Positions 42,818-51,709 of a stretch of DNA of 64,000 bases are shown piece by piece. Each line of letters starts with the position of its first letter. Position 1 is the first letter of the stretch. The notes beneath the pieces were generated by a model. That model worked only from the letters and a program-made list of their open reading frames with translations, did no database searches and had not been told where the DNA came from. Source of the stretch: Nocardia stercoris (GTDB taxonomy: Bacteria > Actinomycetota > Actinomycetes > Mycobacteriales > Mycobacteriaceae); NCBI RefSeq assembly GCF_003696265.1, contig NZ_RFFH01000015.1, positions 1 to 64,000 on the forward strand. Reading direction: 5' to 3'. The position numbers were made by a program, and so were the translations under genes.

Positions 42818-43984
42818 GTGCGTGACGACGACTGGACCGATGTGGTCGACCTGATCGAACGGGTCGTGGGCGAGGACGACCTGCTGCCGTCGGTGGTCGC
42901 CGGCGTGCGCGCGATCGTCCGGGAGGTCGCGGTGCTGCCGCCCGCCGACATCGCAGGCCACACCCGAGCACTGCTGTTCGCCGCCACCCGCGCCCTGGCG
43001 GCTCGGCGTGGTCCGACCGAGGCGGAACTATCCTTCGTCGAGGAGCTGGGCGTGACCCGAGCCCGGCAGGGCGTGCCGGTCGAGGCGGTCCTGGCCGCGA
43101 TTCATGTTGCCGAACGGGCGATCTGGTCCCGGGCGCGCGAATCCGTCGCCGCGGGCGAGATCGACGCGGCACTCCTGCTCGACGCCCGCGAGCTCTACGG
43201 CGATTGGGCCGAGGCGGTCCGCACCCGGCTCATCCGGGCCCACCGCGCCGCGGATACGGAACAGCATGCGGGCCGAGGCGATCGGGACCTGACCATCCTG
43301 CGCCGCCTCCTGGAGGGCGGCACCGCGGCGACCCTCGCCGCCGCCGAAGCCGGATTGCCGGTCGGCGAAGGGCTCTGGATCCTGGTCGCCCGGCCCGGCA
43401 ACACCGCCCTCGAACAGGCTCTGCGCCATCACGTTCCGACGCTGGCCGGGCATGTGGACGGCGTGCTGGTGGCCGCTCTGGCCCGCCGGCCATCCGCGCG
43501 CGTGGTCGCGACACACACCACAGCGGGCTCGGCGGGCGTCGCCGGTTTGGCGGGACCGGCCGAGCCGGAGGAACTGGCCGCAACGCGGCGGCTGGCGATC
43601 GCCGCGCTGACGGCGGGCGAGGCGATCGGACGGACGGGACTGGTGCATGTCGCCGATATCGCCGTGCTCGCCGCTACCGCCGACCGCGGCGATCTCGCCG
43701 GCGTGCTCCTGGAACGACACCGGCCGGCCCGTGCCGCGCTCGGCGTCAACGCCGAGCCGGTGGCCCACGCAGTCCGCACCTGGCTGGAGACCGGCCGCGA
43801 AACGGCCACCGCCGCCGAGCGCCTCTTCGTCCACCCCAACACCGTCCGCAACCGGGTGCAGCGCTTCACCGAGGTGACCGGCATCGACCCGAACGACACC
43901 TTCGGCGCGATCAACGCGTGGTGGTTGTGCACGAGCTGGCTCGCCGACATGGCCGCGGATTCCGGAGCGCCGCAGGAAAACTGA
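42818..43984 (+). CDS. PucR/CdaR-type transcriptional regulator
   Basis: A 388-residue regulator ending in the PucR C-terminal helix-turn-helix (ETATAAERLFVHPNTVRNRV, near 335-354). The N-terminal helical region resembles RsbRD/CdaR-like sensor parts. GTG 42818 has GAGGA seven bases upstream; ATG 42800 has no ribosome site. The 174-base divergent gap to the FMO gene suggests it controls that operon in response to its substrate. No clear operator was identified. Confidence 0.85.
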   Translation: MRDDDWTDVVDLIERVVGEDDLLPSVVAGVRAIVREVAVLPPADIAGHTRALLFAATRALAARRGPTEAELSFVEELGVTRARQGVPVEAVLAAIHVAERAIWSRARESVAAGEIDAALLLDARELYGDWAEAVRTRLIRAHRAADTEQHAGRGDRDLTILRRLLEGGTAATLAAAEAGLPVGEGLWILVARPGNTALEQALRHHVPTLAGHVDGVLVAALARRPSARVVATHTTAGSAGVAGLAGPAEPEELAATRRLAIAALTAGEAIGRTGLVHVADIAVLAATADRGDLAGVLLERHRPARAALGVNAEPVAHAVRTWLETGRETATAAERLFVHPNTVRNRVQRFTEVTGIDPNDTFGAINAWWLCTSWLADMAADSGAPQEN

Positions 43985-44096
43985 GTGAAGCGACCCGGCC
44001 TCAATGCACGATGTTCGGCCCCTACCGTGAGAAATTGCCCGATAGCGGCCACGATTGTGCGCTCAGGCCGGACGGAATCGGAAACCTCGGCATGGG

Positions 44097-45458
44097 CTAT
44101 CGCCGCGGTGTGAAGGTGAGCAGGACCGTTGTCTCGGCTGCCAAGTCGACTGTCGCGGCTTCTCCCGTTCCGCCGGCGGCGACTTCGCCGGTGTGCGCGG
44201 TGTCGATGACCGATTCGGTCCACTGGTAGTCGCCACCGGGGACCCGTACGGTCACCGGGCCCGTGACGGATGTGCCGTTCGCCGAGAAGTTCGACAGCAG
44301 CACCGTGACCCGGCCGTCGTCACCGGTGGAGGCGATAGTAGCGAGATCGGCTGGCCCGCTGCTGATGTCGGCGGCGACCTGATTCGGAGCCAGCGCCCGC
44401 CAGAAGGCCATGGCCGCATATTCCGGGCCAGGTCGGGTTCCGCCGTCCTCGATCAGGGCGAATCCCGGGTCGTTCGCGGTGAGGAACAGGCACGAACGAT
44501 CCAGCCCCGCTTGCTGCATTCCCATCAGCGCGGTTGCCACGTAGGCGCCGCCGTACGGCTGGGCGGCCCGAGAGTCGCCCGCGGAGCTGAGATTCCATTC
44601 CGATATCCACAGCTTCGGGTGCAGGCCGGCATATTTCGCCACCGCCGCGCGCATCGTGCGCGACTGGTCGGCGAAGGTGTGCGGGTCCGGTACCGGACAC
44701 CCCGAGGGCGTGCAGACCAGTTCCGAATACCAATGCCAGGAAACAAAATCCAGCGGCAGGCCCAGGGCGGCCACCGAAGCCAGGAACGGTTCCGCGACCA
44801 GCGGGTCGGTGCCCACCGCGAGCGCGGGGCCGCCGACCTCGATGCGGACCCCAGCGGCGGCAGCGACATGTTCGAGCACCCCGACCGTGTCGGCATACAA
44901 CTGTGGATAGGTGATCGGCGAGAAGGCCAGTGAGGTGTCCGGCTCGTTCCAGATCTCGAAAGTCCGTACCCCGTCCGCGATCTCGTGCACCGCCATGGTC
45001 GCGACCAGCGAGTTCCACTTGTCGGCATGCTCCAGCGGTGACGCGGCGAACACCGGCTGCCCCGGGCCCGCACCGTTGATGCAGGCCGGCGCGTACCCGA
45101 CCACGACGACCGGCTGCGCACCTTGGGCCCGGATATGCGCGTTCTCCCGATCGAGCGGCCCGGAATCCCAAGCGCCCGAGGCGCAGTCGTAGTTCGGACG
45201 ACCGCCGAAGCTCAGATCGAAATGCGCGAAGGTGCGAACCCACGACGGTGCCAACTGCCGCATGAGCGGATCCGACGCATCCTTGACCGAGTCCGGCTCC
45301 TCCACCGGCTCGTTGCTGCCCACCAACTCGGGCTGGATAACCCCGGTCCGCTGCGCCGGATGCACGGTCACCGCGGTGGCCGCGGGCTCCGCGGAACCGA
45401 TTCCCGGAGCCGACAATCCGAGCACCGCAACGCAGCAGGCCACGACAACCATTCTCAT
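44097..45458 (-). CDS. Secreted glycoside hydrolase, GH39/clan A-like
   Basis: A 453-residue exported enzyme: signal peptide with AxA-like cleavage near GIGSAEPA (20-26), then a TIM barrel with the acid/base in EIWNEPD (Glu172), SWHWY on a later strand, and the nucleophile in WISEWNL (Glu287), as in clan GH-A families such as GH39. A beta-sandwich C-terminal region follows. Substrate is unknown. ATG 45458 is the likely start, with upstream in-frame alternatives at 45461 and 45479. Confidence 0.78.
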   Translation of the reverse strand: MRMVVVACCVAVLGLSAPGIGSAEPAATAVTVHPAQRTGVIQPELVGSNEPVEEPDSVKDASDPLMRQLAPSWVRTFAHFDLSFGGRPNYDCASGAWDSGPLDRENAHIRAQGAQPVVVVGYAPACINGAGPGQPVFAASPLEHADKWNSLVATMAVHEIADGVRTFEIWNEPDTSLAFSPITYPQLYADTVGVLEHVAAAAGVRIEVGGPALAVGTDPLVAEPFLASVAALGLPLDFVSWHWYSELVCTPSGCPVPDPHTFADQSRTMRAAVAKYAGLHPKLWISEWNLSSAGDSRAAQPYGGAYVATALMGMQQAGLDRSCLFLTANDPGFALIEDGGTRPGPEYAAMAFWRALAPNQVAADISSGPADLATIASTGDDGRVTVLLSNFSANGTSVTGPVTVRVPGGDYQWTESVIDTAHTGEVAAGGTGEAATVDLAAETTVLLTFTPRR

Positions 45459-45631
45459 CACGGGTGTATGATCCACCATTTGAACGAGTGTCCAGCTTTG
45501 GCGGAATGGTCTCGCGACAGCGCCCACCCACGCCGACACCACCGCTCACCGCAACGGCTTCCACGCTACGTGCAGTCGAGTGTCACCCGATCCGGCAATC
45601 GGATCTCCGTCTGTCAGCCGTTCACCGCGTA

Positions 45632-46159
45632 TCAGGGCCCGAAGATGGCGGTCGGTTCGCCTGTGTACCAGGTGTTGTCGATCCGCATCCGGCGAATCAA
45701 CCATCGGTCACCATCGCGCACCAGGTCGAGCTCGTACGGGTTCTTCAACAGAGCATGCCGTGCCGGTTCCGCGATGAGGAGATGCTGAGCTTCGACCAGA
45801 GCGGTCATTCGGGCAGTGTCGCCGTCGATGGTGATGCGCGCGTTCGTGACCTGGTGCGTCGTCTTCACTCGGCCGGCGAACATGGTGAGGATGGTGGTGA
45901 CGATCGTGTCGCGCCCGGCCATCACGGGTGGGCTGCCGCCCCAGCGAGCGGCCGCCGGCCGAAAGTCCAGTTCGGCGTCCTCGGCGAACGCCGAGGCGAA
46001 CATCTCCCGGTCCGCGGTGTCCTGCCCCAACGCGAATCGGTAGAGGGCATCGACGATTTCGGCCCGGTCGCGCAGTTCGGCCACTACCGCGGCGACGTCA
46101 TCGGCGGGGGCGGCAACAGCGCGATGGGCTGAACTCTGAAGCTTTTTCTCGTGCAGCAT
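45632..46159 (-). CDS. SnoaL-like domain protein
   Basis: A 175-residue NTF2-fold protein of the SnoaL_4 type: RAEIVDALYRFALGQDTADR, AEDAELDFRPAA, THQVTNARITIDGDTA and the C-terminal WLIRRMRIDNTWYTG. Members include dehydratases, cyclases and epoxide hydrolases, and many are uncharacterised. ATG 46159. It is a single gene beside the secreted hydrolase. Confidence 0.8.
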   Translation of the reverse strand: MLHEKKLQSSAHRAVAAPADDVAAVVAELRDRAEIVDALYRFALGQDTADREMFASAFAEDAELDFRPAAARWGGSPPVMAGRDTIVTTILTMFAGRVKTTHQVTNARITIDGDTARMTALVEAQHLLIAEPARHALLKNPYELDLVRDGDRWLIRRMRIDNTWYTGEPTAIFGP

Positions 46160-46180
46160 GTTTCAACGATATTGGGCCCT

Positions 46181-46352
46181 GGTCCGCCGTCAGGGGACCG
46201 CAGACGCCAAGTACCGGACCGGCCGCGCCACGAGATCCCCATCTTCCAACGGTCGCCGTGCAATGGACGGCGTCGTAGCCGCGGAGGGCGAACTGGGCCG
46301 CGAGCTCGACCGCTCTCCGCGTCGGGGTTTCGTCGACCTCGGTGCGCAGGCT
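46181..46352 (-). pseudogene. Remnant of a PIN-domain (VapC-like) toxin
   Basis: On the minus strand one frame reads LRTEVDETPTRRAVELAAQF then ALRGYDAVHCTA, matching the third conserved acidic segment of PIN-domain toxins (typically LRGYDAVHLA). After a shift in frame the sequence LEDGDLVA follows, the usual next segment. There is no N-terminal part and no antitoxin, so this is a decayed stub. It fills the 46160-46398 gap downstream of clpC. Confidence 0.45.
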
Positions 46353-46398
46353 GATCCGGCCACCGACTCTCCCCGCATACCGGGGCGGTCTCGTAGCA

Positions 46399-46441
46399 AA
46401 AAGCCCCGCTCCCCCAGGCGAACCCGGGGAAGCGGGGCTTT
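46399..46441 (-). terminator. Intrinsic terminator of clpC
   Basis: On the minus strand AAGCCCCGCT and AGCGGGGCTT form a 10-bp stem around a 20-base loop, followed by CTTTTTG, a classical rho-independent terminator 15 bases past the clpC stop. Confidence 0.85.
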
Positions 46442-46455
46442 CCGCTACCTACTGA

Positions 46456-49002
46456 CTACTCGCCGACCGCGGACGCCGGCCCGCTCTCGGCAGCCGCCAC
46501 CACGACCTCCTCGACCGGGGCTTCGACCTTGGGCCGGTCGGTGGCCGCGAAGGTGAACTTCGCGTCCTCGCCGGTGCCCTCGCCGTCCCAGCCCTCGACA
46601 TCCACCAGCACGTGCTGGCCGGGGCCGAGTTCGCCGAAGAGGATCTTCTCCGACAGCTGGTCCTCGATCTCGCGCTGGATCGTGCGACGCAGCGGGCGGG
46701 CGCCCAGGACCGGGTCGAAACCGCGCTTCGCGAGCAGGGCCTTGGCCTGGTCGGTCAGGTCGATCTCCATGTCCTTGTTCTTCAGCTGCTGGGCGACGCG
46801 GCCGATCATCAGGTCCACCATCTGGATGATCTGGTCCTGCGTCAGCTGGTGGAAGACGATCACGTCGTCGATGCGGTTGAGGAACTCGGGGCGGAAGTGC
46901 TTCTTCAGCTCGTCGTTGACCTTCAGCTTCATCCGCTCGTAGTTCGAGCCCTCGGCATTGCTCGGGGCGAAGCCGAGGCCGACCGCCTTCGAGATGTCGG
47001 AGGTACCGAGGTTCGAGGTGAAGATCAGCACGGTGTTCTTGAAGTCGACCGTACGACCCTGACCGTCGGTGAGGCGGCCGTCCTCCAGGACCTGCAACAG
47101 GGTGTTGTAGATCTCCTGGTGGGCCTTCTCGATCTCGTCGAACAGCACGACCGAGAACGGCTTGCGCCGCACCTTCTCGGTGAGCTGGCCGCCCTCCTCG
47201 TAGCCCACGTAGCCCGGAGGGGCACCGAACAGACGCGAGGCGGTGAAGCGGTCGTGGAACTCGCCCATGTCGATCTGGATGAGTGCGTCGTCGTCGCCGA
47301 ACAGGAAGTTCGCCAGCGCCTTGGACAGCTCGGTCTTACCGACACCGGACGGACCGGCGAAGATGAACGAGCCGGACGGGCGCTTCGGGTCCTTCAGGCC
47401 GGCACGGGTACGGCGGATGGCCTTCGAGACCGCCTTGACGGCGTCCTCCTGGCCGATGATCCGCTTGTGCAGCTCGTCCTCCATGCGGAGCAGACGGGTG
47501 GTCTCCTCCTCGGTGAGCTTGAACACCGGGATACCGGTCCAGTTGGCCAGCACCTCCGCGATCTGCTCGTCGTCGACCTCCGCGACGACGTCCAGGTCAC
47601 CGGAACGCCACTGCTTCTCGCGCTCGGCGCGCTTGGCGACGAGCTGCTTCTCCTTGTCCCGCAGACGCGCTGCCTTCTCGAAGTCCTGCGCGTCGATGGC
47701 GCTTTCCTTCTCGCGGCGGGCGTCGGCGATCTTGTCGTCGAACTCGCGCAGGTCCGGCGGCGCGGTCATCCGGCGGATGCGCATCCGGGCGCCGGCCTCG
47801 TCGATCAGGTCGATCGCCTTGTCCGGCAGGAAGCGGTCGTTGATGTACCGGTCGGCCAGGGTGGCCGCGGCGACCAGCGCGGAGTCCGTGATGGACACGC
47901 GGTGGTGCGCCTCGTACCGGTCGCGCAGACCCTTGAGGATGTTGATGGTGTGCTCGACGGTCGGCTCGCCCACCTGGACCGGCTGGAACCGGCGCTCCAG
48001 GGCGGCGTCCTTCTCGATGTACTTGCGGTACTCGTCGAGGGTGGTAGCGCCGATGGTCTGCAGCTCGCCACGGGCCAGCTTCGGCTTCAGGATCGAGGCC
48101 GCGTCGATGGCGCCCTCGGCGGCACCCGCACCGACCAGCGTGTGCAGCTCGTCGATGAACAGGATGATGTCGCCGCGGGTGTTGATCTCCTTGAGCACCT
48201 TCTTCAGGCGCTCTTCGAAGTCACCGCGGTAGCGGGAACCGGCGACCAGAGAGCCCAGGTCCAGCGTGTAGAGCTGCTTGTCCTTGAGCGTCTCCGGCAC
48301 CTCACCGTTGACGATGGCCTGTGCCAGGCCCTCGACCACGGCGGTCTTACCGACACCGGGCTCACCGATCAGGACCGGGTTGTTCTTGGTGCGGCGGCTC
48401 AGCACCTGCATGACGCGCTCGATCTCCTTCGAGCGGCCGATGACCGGGTCGAGCTTGCCCTCGAGGGCGGCCTGGGTCAGGTTGCGGCCGAACTGGTCGA
48501 GCACCAGCGAGGTGGACGGCGTGCCGGACTCGCCACGCGAACCCTGCTCCACCGGCTCCTTGCCCTGGTAACCCGACAGCAGCTGAATCACCTGCTGCCG
48601 CACCCGGTTCAGGTCGGCGCCCAGCTTCACGAGGACCTGGGCGGCGACGCCCTCACCCTCGCGGATCAGGCCGAGCAGGATGTGCTCGGTGCCGATGTAG
48701 TTGTGGCCCAGCTGAAGTGCCTCACGCAGCGACAGCTCGAGCACCTTCTTGGCCCGTGGGGTGAAGGGGATGTGACCGGACGGCGCCTGCTGGCCCTGCC
48801 CGATGATCTCCTCGACCTGACTGCGCACACCCTCGAGCGAAATCCCGAGGGACTCAAGGGACTTCGCGGCGACGCCCTCTCCCTCGTGGATCAGGCCCAG
48901 CAGGATGTGCTCGGTACCGATGTAGTTGTGGTTGAGCATCCTGGCCTCTTCTTGAGCCAGAACTACGACCCGCCGCGCACGGTCGGTAAACCTCTCGAAC
49001 AT
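46456..49002 (-). CDS. clpC1: ATP-dependent Clp protease ATPase subunit ClpC
   Basis: Essential AAA+ unfoldase feeding ClpP. The 848-residue protein has two N-domain repeats (EHILLGLIHEGEGVAA and EHILLGLIREGEGVAA), a first AAA domain with GEPGVGKT and FIDELHTLVGAG, a middle UVR/coiled-coil region (RLRDKEKQLVAKRAEREKQW) and a second AAA domain with GPSGVGKT and VLFDEIEKAH. Length and sequence agree with M. tuberculosis ClpC1 (Rv3596c), target of cyclomarin. ATG 49002. Confidence 0.97.
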   Translation of the reverse strand: MFERFTDRARRVVVLAQEEARMLNHNYIGTEHILLGLIHEGEGVAAKSLESLGISLEGVRSQVEEIIGQGQQAPSGHIPFTPRAKKVLELSLREALQLGHNYIGTEHILLGLIREGEGVAAQVLVKLGADLNRVRQQVIQLLSGYQGKEPVEQGSRGESGTPSTSLVLDQFGRNLTQAALEGKLDPVIGRSKEIERVMQVLSRRTKNNPVLIGEPGVGKTAVVEGLAQAIVNGEVPETLKDKQLYTLDLGSLVAGSRYRGDFEERLKKVLKEINTRGDIILFIDELHTLVGAGAAEGAIDAASILKPKLARGELQTIGATTLDEYRKYIEKDAALERRFQPVQVGEPTVEHTINILKGLRDRYEAHHRVSITDSALVAAATLADRYINDRFLPDKAIDLIDEAGARMRIRRMTAPPDLREFDDKIADARREKESAIDAQDFEKAARLRDKEKQLVAKRAEREKQWRSGDLDVVAEVDDEQIAEVLANWTGIPVFKLTEEETTRLLRMEDELHKRIIGQEDAVKAVSKAIRRTRAGLKDPKRPSGSFIFAGPSGVGKTELSKALANFLFGDDDALIQIDMGEFHDRFTASRLFGAPPGYVGYEEGGQLTEKVRRKPFSVVLFDEIEKAHQEIYNTLLQVLEDGRLTDGQGRTVDFKNTVLIFTSNLGTSDISKAVGLGFAPSNAEGSNYERMKLKVNDELKKHFRPEFLNRIDDVIVFHQLTQDQIIQMVDLMIGRVAQQLKNKDMEIDLTDQAKALLAKRGFDPVLGARPLRRTIQREIEDQLSEKILFGELGPGQHVLVDVEGWDGEGTGEDAKFTFAATDRPKVEAPVEEVVVAAAESGPASAVGE

Positions 49003-49367
49003 CGCTCCCTCACTTCCTGCTCCGCTGTCACGACATCCCGCTCGCCGCTCGCGCGGCGCGCCAGGGTGTCCTGAAGCCCTGGGGTTGCATGCCCCCGCCT
49101 TCCACTCTAGTTGGCGAGGATCCCGGCCGTCGTCCGTCCACCCTATTGCGAACCGGCGACAACCTTGGTCATTCAGTCATAACGCGTCCGACGCGGCCCA
49201 GGTTTCCCCACGACGTACGCCGACAGCGAACAGTCCCCGGTCGGGGCCGCATCGTCGCGACCCTCGGCCGTCGGGACCCGGGCCGATTGCACCCGGGGAA
49301 CCCGATACCTCGACGGTAGCCCAGAGGTCCGACAGACCGGTGAATCAGCCCTCCCGCAGCGACGGAA
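49003..49367. other. Upstream region of clpC, downstream of the lipase gene
   Basis: No gene is supported in this 365-base stretch. On the minus strand TAGAGT (49107-49112) and TAGGGT (49142-49147) are possible -10 elements for clpC with long leaders. I see no ClgR-type palindrome and no strong terminator for the gene ending at 49368 on the same strand, so read-through from nothing upstream is expected. Confidence 0.4.
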
Positions 49368-50345
49368 TCAGCCCACGAACGGGGGAATGAAATGGCACGG
49401 CACCGGCCGGGGATGCTCCGGGTCGAGGGCGTTGAGCGTGAAGGCGGCCGTCCGGTCGCTGCCGACGATGCCGGCGTGCTCGGAGTAGTCCTCGGCACAG
49501 CCGTCCTGGACCAGGATGTTCGTCACGCCCGGGCCCGGCACCAGCCCCGAGCTGTAGGGCACGACGCCCTCGTCGTAGCGGGTCTCGATATTGGTGTAGG
49601 TGACGGCCGGGTCGTAGACGCCGTCGGCGTTCAGGTCCCGGATGAACCGGGAGGTACCGAACATCGCCGAGCACGACCGGCACAGTCCGGCGCTGATCAG
49701 GCCCTCGAGCGCGGGTTCGGCGCCCAGCTGCCGGGCGAACGCGCGGGCCGGGTCGATCGAGGAGTCGTAGGTGCCCAGCCAGGGGGCGGCGAGGGCGACG
49801 AACTTGTCGACCTTGGTGTCGCCGCCGAGCCGCTTGACGAAGTAGTTGCCGACCAGGTTGCCCTGGGAGTGGGCGATCAGGTCCACGCGTTCGGCGCCGG
49901 TGGCGGCCAGCACGCGGTCGACGAAGTCCGACACCTGCTGGGCGCTCTGCTCGATCGGGCCCATGCCGCCGATCGCCGAGATCGGCCAGGGCAGGTCGAG
50001 CGCGCCGTAGGTCAGGGCGTACACGCAGTACCCCTCGTTCGCCAGTAGCGGAACCTGGACACCCCAGTTGGTCTGGGCGCCGCCGCCGGTGCCGTGCACC
50101 AGCACGACGGGATTCGGGTGCTCGGCGGTGGGCCGGCAGTTCCAGTCGTTGGAGCCGGGCAGCGAACCACCCGGGTGGGTGAGCTCGCCCGGGATCCCGC
50201 TGAAGAAGTTGTAGTCGACCGGCAGATCGGCGCGCGACGGCGCGGCCACGTAGTCGGCCGTCGCCGGTCCCGCCCCGATCCACAGTGCGGACAACGCGGC
50301 CGCGACCACGACGACTCCCGGCCACCGATGCAGCACCCGACGCAT
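49368..50345 (-). CDS. Secreted lipase/esterase (lipase class 2 family) under KstR-type operators
   Basis: A 325-residue exported alpha/beta hydrolase. The signal peptide ends near GAGPATA at about 30. The oxyanion motif VLVHGTGGG (81-89), nucleophile Ser160 in AHSQGN and six or more cysteines (Cys70, Cys107, CRSC) match the actinobacterial lipase 2 (EstA/EstB) family. ATG 50345 has GGAGG four bases upstream. Two KstR-like boxes lie within 60 bases upstream. With the steroid regulon nearby, an exported steryl-ester or lipid esterase feeding cholesterol catabolism is a reasonable inference, not proven. Confidence 0.85.
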   Translation of the reverse strand: MRRVLHRWPGVVVVAAALSALWIGAGPATADYVAAPSRADLPVDYNFFSGIPGELTHPGGSLPGSNDWNCRPTAEHPNPVVLVHGTGGGAQTNWGVQVPLLANEGYCVYALTYGALDLPWPISAIGGMGPIEQSAQQVSDFVDRVLAATGAERVDLIAHSQGNLVGNYFVKRLGGDTKVDKFVALAAPWLGTYDSSIDPARAFARQLGAEPALEGLISAGLCRSCSAMFGTSRFIRDLNADGVYDPAVTYTNIETRYDEGVVPYSSGLVPGPGVTNILVQDGCAEDYSEHAGIVGSDRTAAFTLNALDPEHPRPVPCHFIPPFVG

Positions 50346-50359
50346 GAACCCTCCCGAAA

Positions 50360-50373
50360 TGTAACCTGTTCCA
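50360..50373 (-). promoter_or_regulatory. KstR-type operator 1 of the lipase gene
   Basis: TGTAACCTGTTCCA fully matches TNNAACNNGTTNNA and lies 15 bases before the lipase ATG, directly upstream of its ribosome site. It differs from the hsaE operator at only one base. Confidence 0.75.
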
Positions 50374-50383
50374 GGAGGGTAAC

Positions 50384-50397
50384 CAGAACGTGTTCCA
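50384..50397 (-). promoter_or_regulatory. KstR-type operator 2 of the lipase gene
   Basis: CAGAACGTGTTCCA matches the same consensus except for the first base (C instead of T). Its centre is 24 bases from operator 1, so two dimers could bind side by side. Confidence 0.6.
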
Positions 50398-50443
50398 GTC
50401 CGGGGCGGAACCGGCAGCACCAGACCGAACAGTCCGTTGCGGC

Positions 50444-51067
50444 TCAGAGGTCCCGGTCGGAGACGATCCCGCTCTGCAGCGCCAGCGCGGCCAGCCGCAC
50501 CCGCTTCTGATTCTGCGGCAGATCCTCCACCCCGAACTTCGAGAACAGGGTCCGCAGATGTGTCTTGACCGCGTCGACGGACAGGAACAGCTCCTCGGCG
50601 ATGGCCTGATTGGAAGCCGGCGTCGCGAACCCGGCGCCGTTCTTGTACGGGCGGCACAGCGCGATCAGGACCGACCGCTGGGTATCGGTCAGCGCGCGCA
50701 GCGGCGGCAGCACCGCCGACGAGGTGCGGGTGGCGTCGTCGGGAGCACCGGAGAAATCGTGGAACGACACCACCGAGGTACCCATCCGGATCCGGTCGCC
50801 CGGATGCAGCCGCCGGCGTCCGACCAAACGTTCGCCGTTGACGAAGGTGCCGTTGCGGGACAGGCCGTCGTCCACGATCGTCCACTGCGCGCCGAAATGC
50901 TCGATCGCCGCGTGCAGCCGCGAGACCTCCGCGTCCCAGGGCAGCGACAGATCGGCCTGCGGCGAACGGCCCACGGTGACCCGCTGCCGATCCGCGATCA
51001 GCAGGAATTCCTGCTGGCGACCCGCCTGGTCGGTGAATCGCAGGAACGATCCGCGAAATCCGGTCAC
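50444..51067 (-). CDS. FHA-domain protein with C-terminal helix-turn-helix
   Basis: A 207-residue protein. The N-terminal FHA domain (VTVGRSPQADLSLPWDAEVS, SRLHAAIE, SRNGTFVNGERL) binds phosphothreonine; the C-terminal part (ALTDTQRSVLIALCRPY and ASNQAIAEELFLSVDAVKTH) is a LuxR-like HTH. Such proteins couple Ser/Thr kinase signalling to transcription in actinobacteria. The start is placed at GTG 51067; the longer reading has no credible start codon. It ends 70 bases from the lipase operators and on the same strand. Confidence 0.82.
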   Translation of the reverse strand: MTGFRGSFLRFTDQAGRQQEFLLIADRQRVTVGRSPQADLSLPWDAEVSRLHAAIEHFGAQWTIVDDGLSRNGTFVNGERLVGRRRLHPGDRIRMGTSVVSFHDFSGAPDDATRTSSAVLPPLRALTDTQRSVLIALCRPYKNGAGFATPASNQAIAEELFLSVDAVKTHLRTLFSKFGVEDLPQNQKRVRLAALALQSGIVSDRDL

Positions 51068-51168
51068 TGCGCTGATACCCCGGGTCTCAGTGACATTGCT
51101 CGCACCGGTCCATCGTGCCGTGTCACCCGCCGACCGAGCAACACGACCGGGTCCTAAATGCACCACCG

Positions 51169-51195
51169 CCGCCGGATTCGGTCGAAATCCGGCGG
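51169..51195 (-). terminator. Hairpin terminator of lsr2
   Basis: CCGCCGGATT and AATCCGGCGG form a perfect 10-bp stem with a seven-base loop, about 20 bases beyond the lsr2 stop. Confidence 0.7.
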
Positions 51196-51216
51196 CAGTC
51201 GCATTCACAGGTGAAA

Positions 51217-51585
51217 CTAGTCGGCGCGGCCGACTTCCTTGTTGTACGCCTCGGTGATGTCGGACGAGATACGGCCACGCGCCGAGACCTTGTGCCCCTT
51301 GCGCCGCGCCCATTCCCGAATTGCGGCGGTCTGCTCGCGGTCGACCGCGACGCGCGCCTTGGGGGCCGTGGTGCCCGCGATTCCCGGCTTACCGCCGCGG
51401 CGCCGGCCGCTCAGCTTACGAGCGCTCGACACCCATTCCTCGAGGCCGTCCCGCAGCTTGGCGGCATTTGCGGCCGACAGGTCGATCTCGTACGACACAC
51501 CGTCGAGAGCGAACTCGATGGTCTCGACCGCGATGGACTCACCGTCGACATCGTCGATCAGGCTGACGGTGACCTTCTTCGCCAT
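51217..51585 (-). CDS. lsr2: Nucleoid-associated xenogeneic silencer Lsr2
   Basis: A 122-residue H-NS-like bridging protein. The N-terminal dimerisation domain starts MAKKVTVSLIDDVDGE; the C-terminal DNA-binding domain has the AT-hook-like RGR (KVSARGRISSDITEAY). It is the M. tuberculosis Rv3597c equivalent, next to lysS. ATG 51585 has AGGA upstream; the longer reading from 51645 lacks homology. Confidence 0.96.
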   Translation of the reverse strand: MAKKVTVSLIDDVDGESIAVETIEFALDGVSYEIDLSAANAAKLRDGLEEWVSSARKLSGRRRGGKPGIAGTTAPKARVAVDREQTAAIREWARRKGHKVSARGRISSDITEAYNKEVGRAD

Positions 51586-51709
51586 GAGATGAACGTCCTC
51601 TCGAAAATATTTCCTGCTCAGCGCACACCACGCCTGTTCCGCCACGAGAGTACCCCCAATTGCGGGATTTCCAACACCGGGGGGCGGAAGAAATCAATCA
51701 GCTCCGCAG

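Noticed and set aside
46612..49074. 820-codon plus-strand frame opposite clpC
   Set aside because: Shadow of clpC, composed of Leu/Asp/Val/Arg repeats without domain signatures.
49100..49170. ClgR-type operator before clpC
   Set aside because: GCGA occurs twice as a direct repeat, not in the inverted CGC-N5-GCG arrangement expected.
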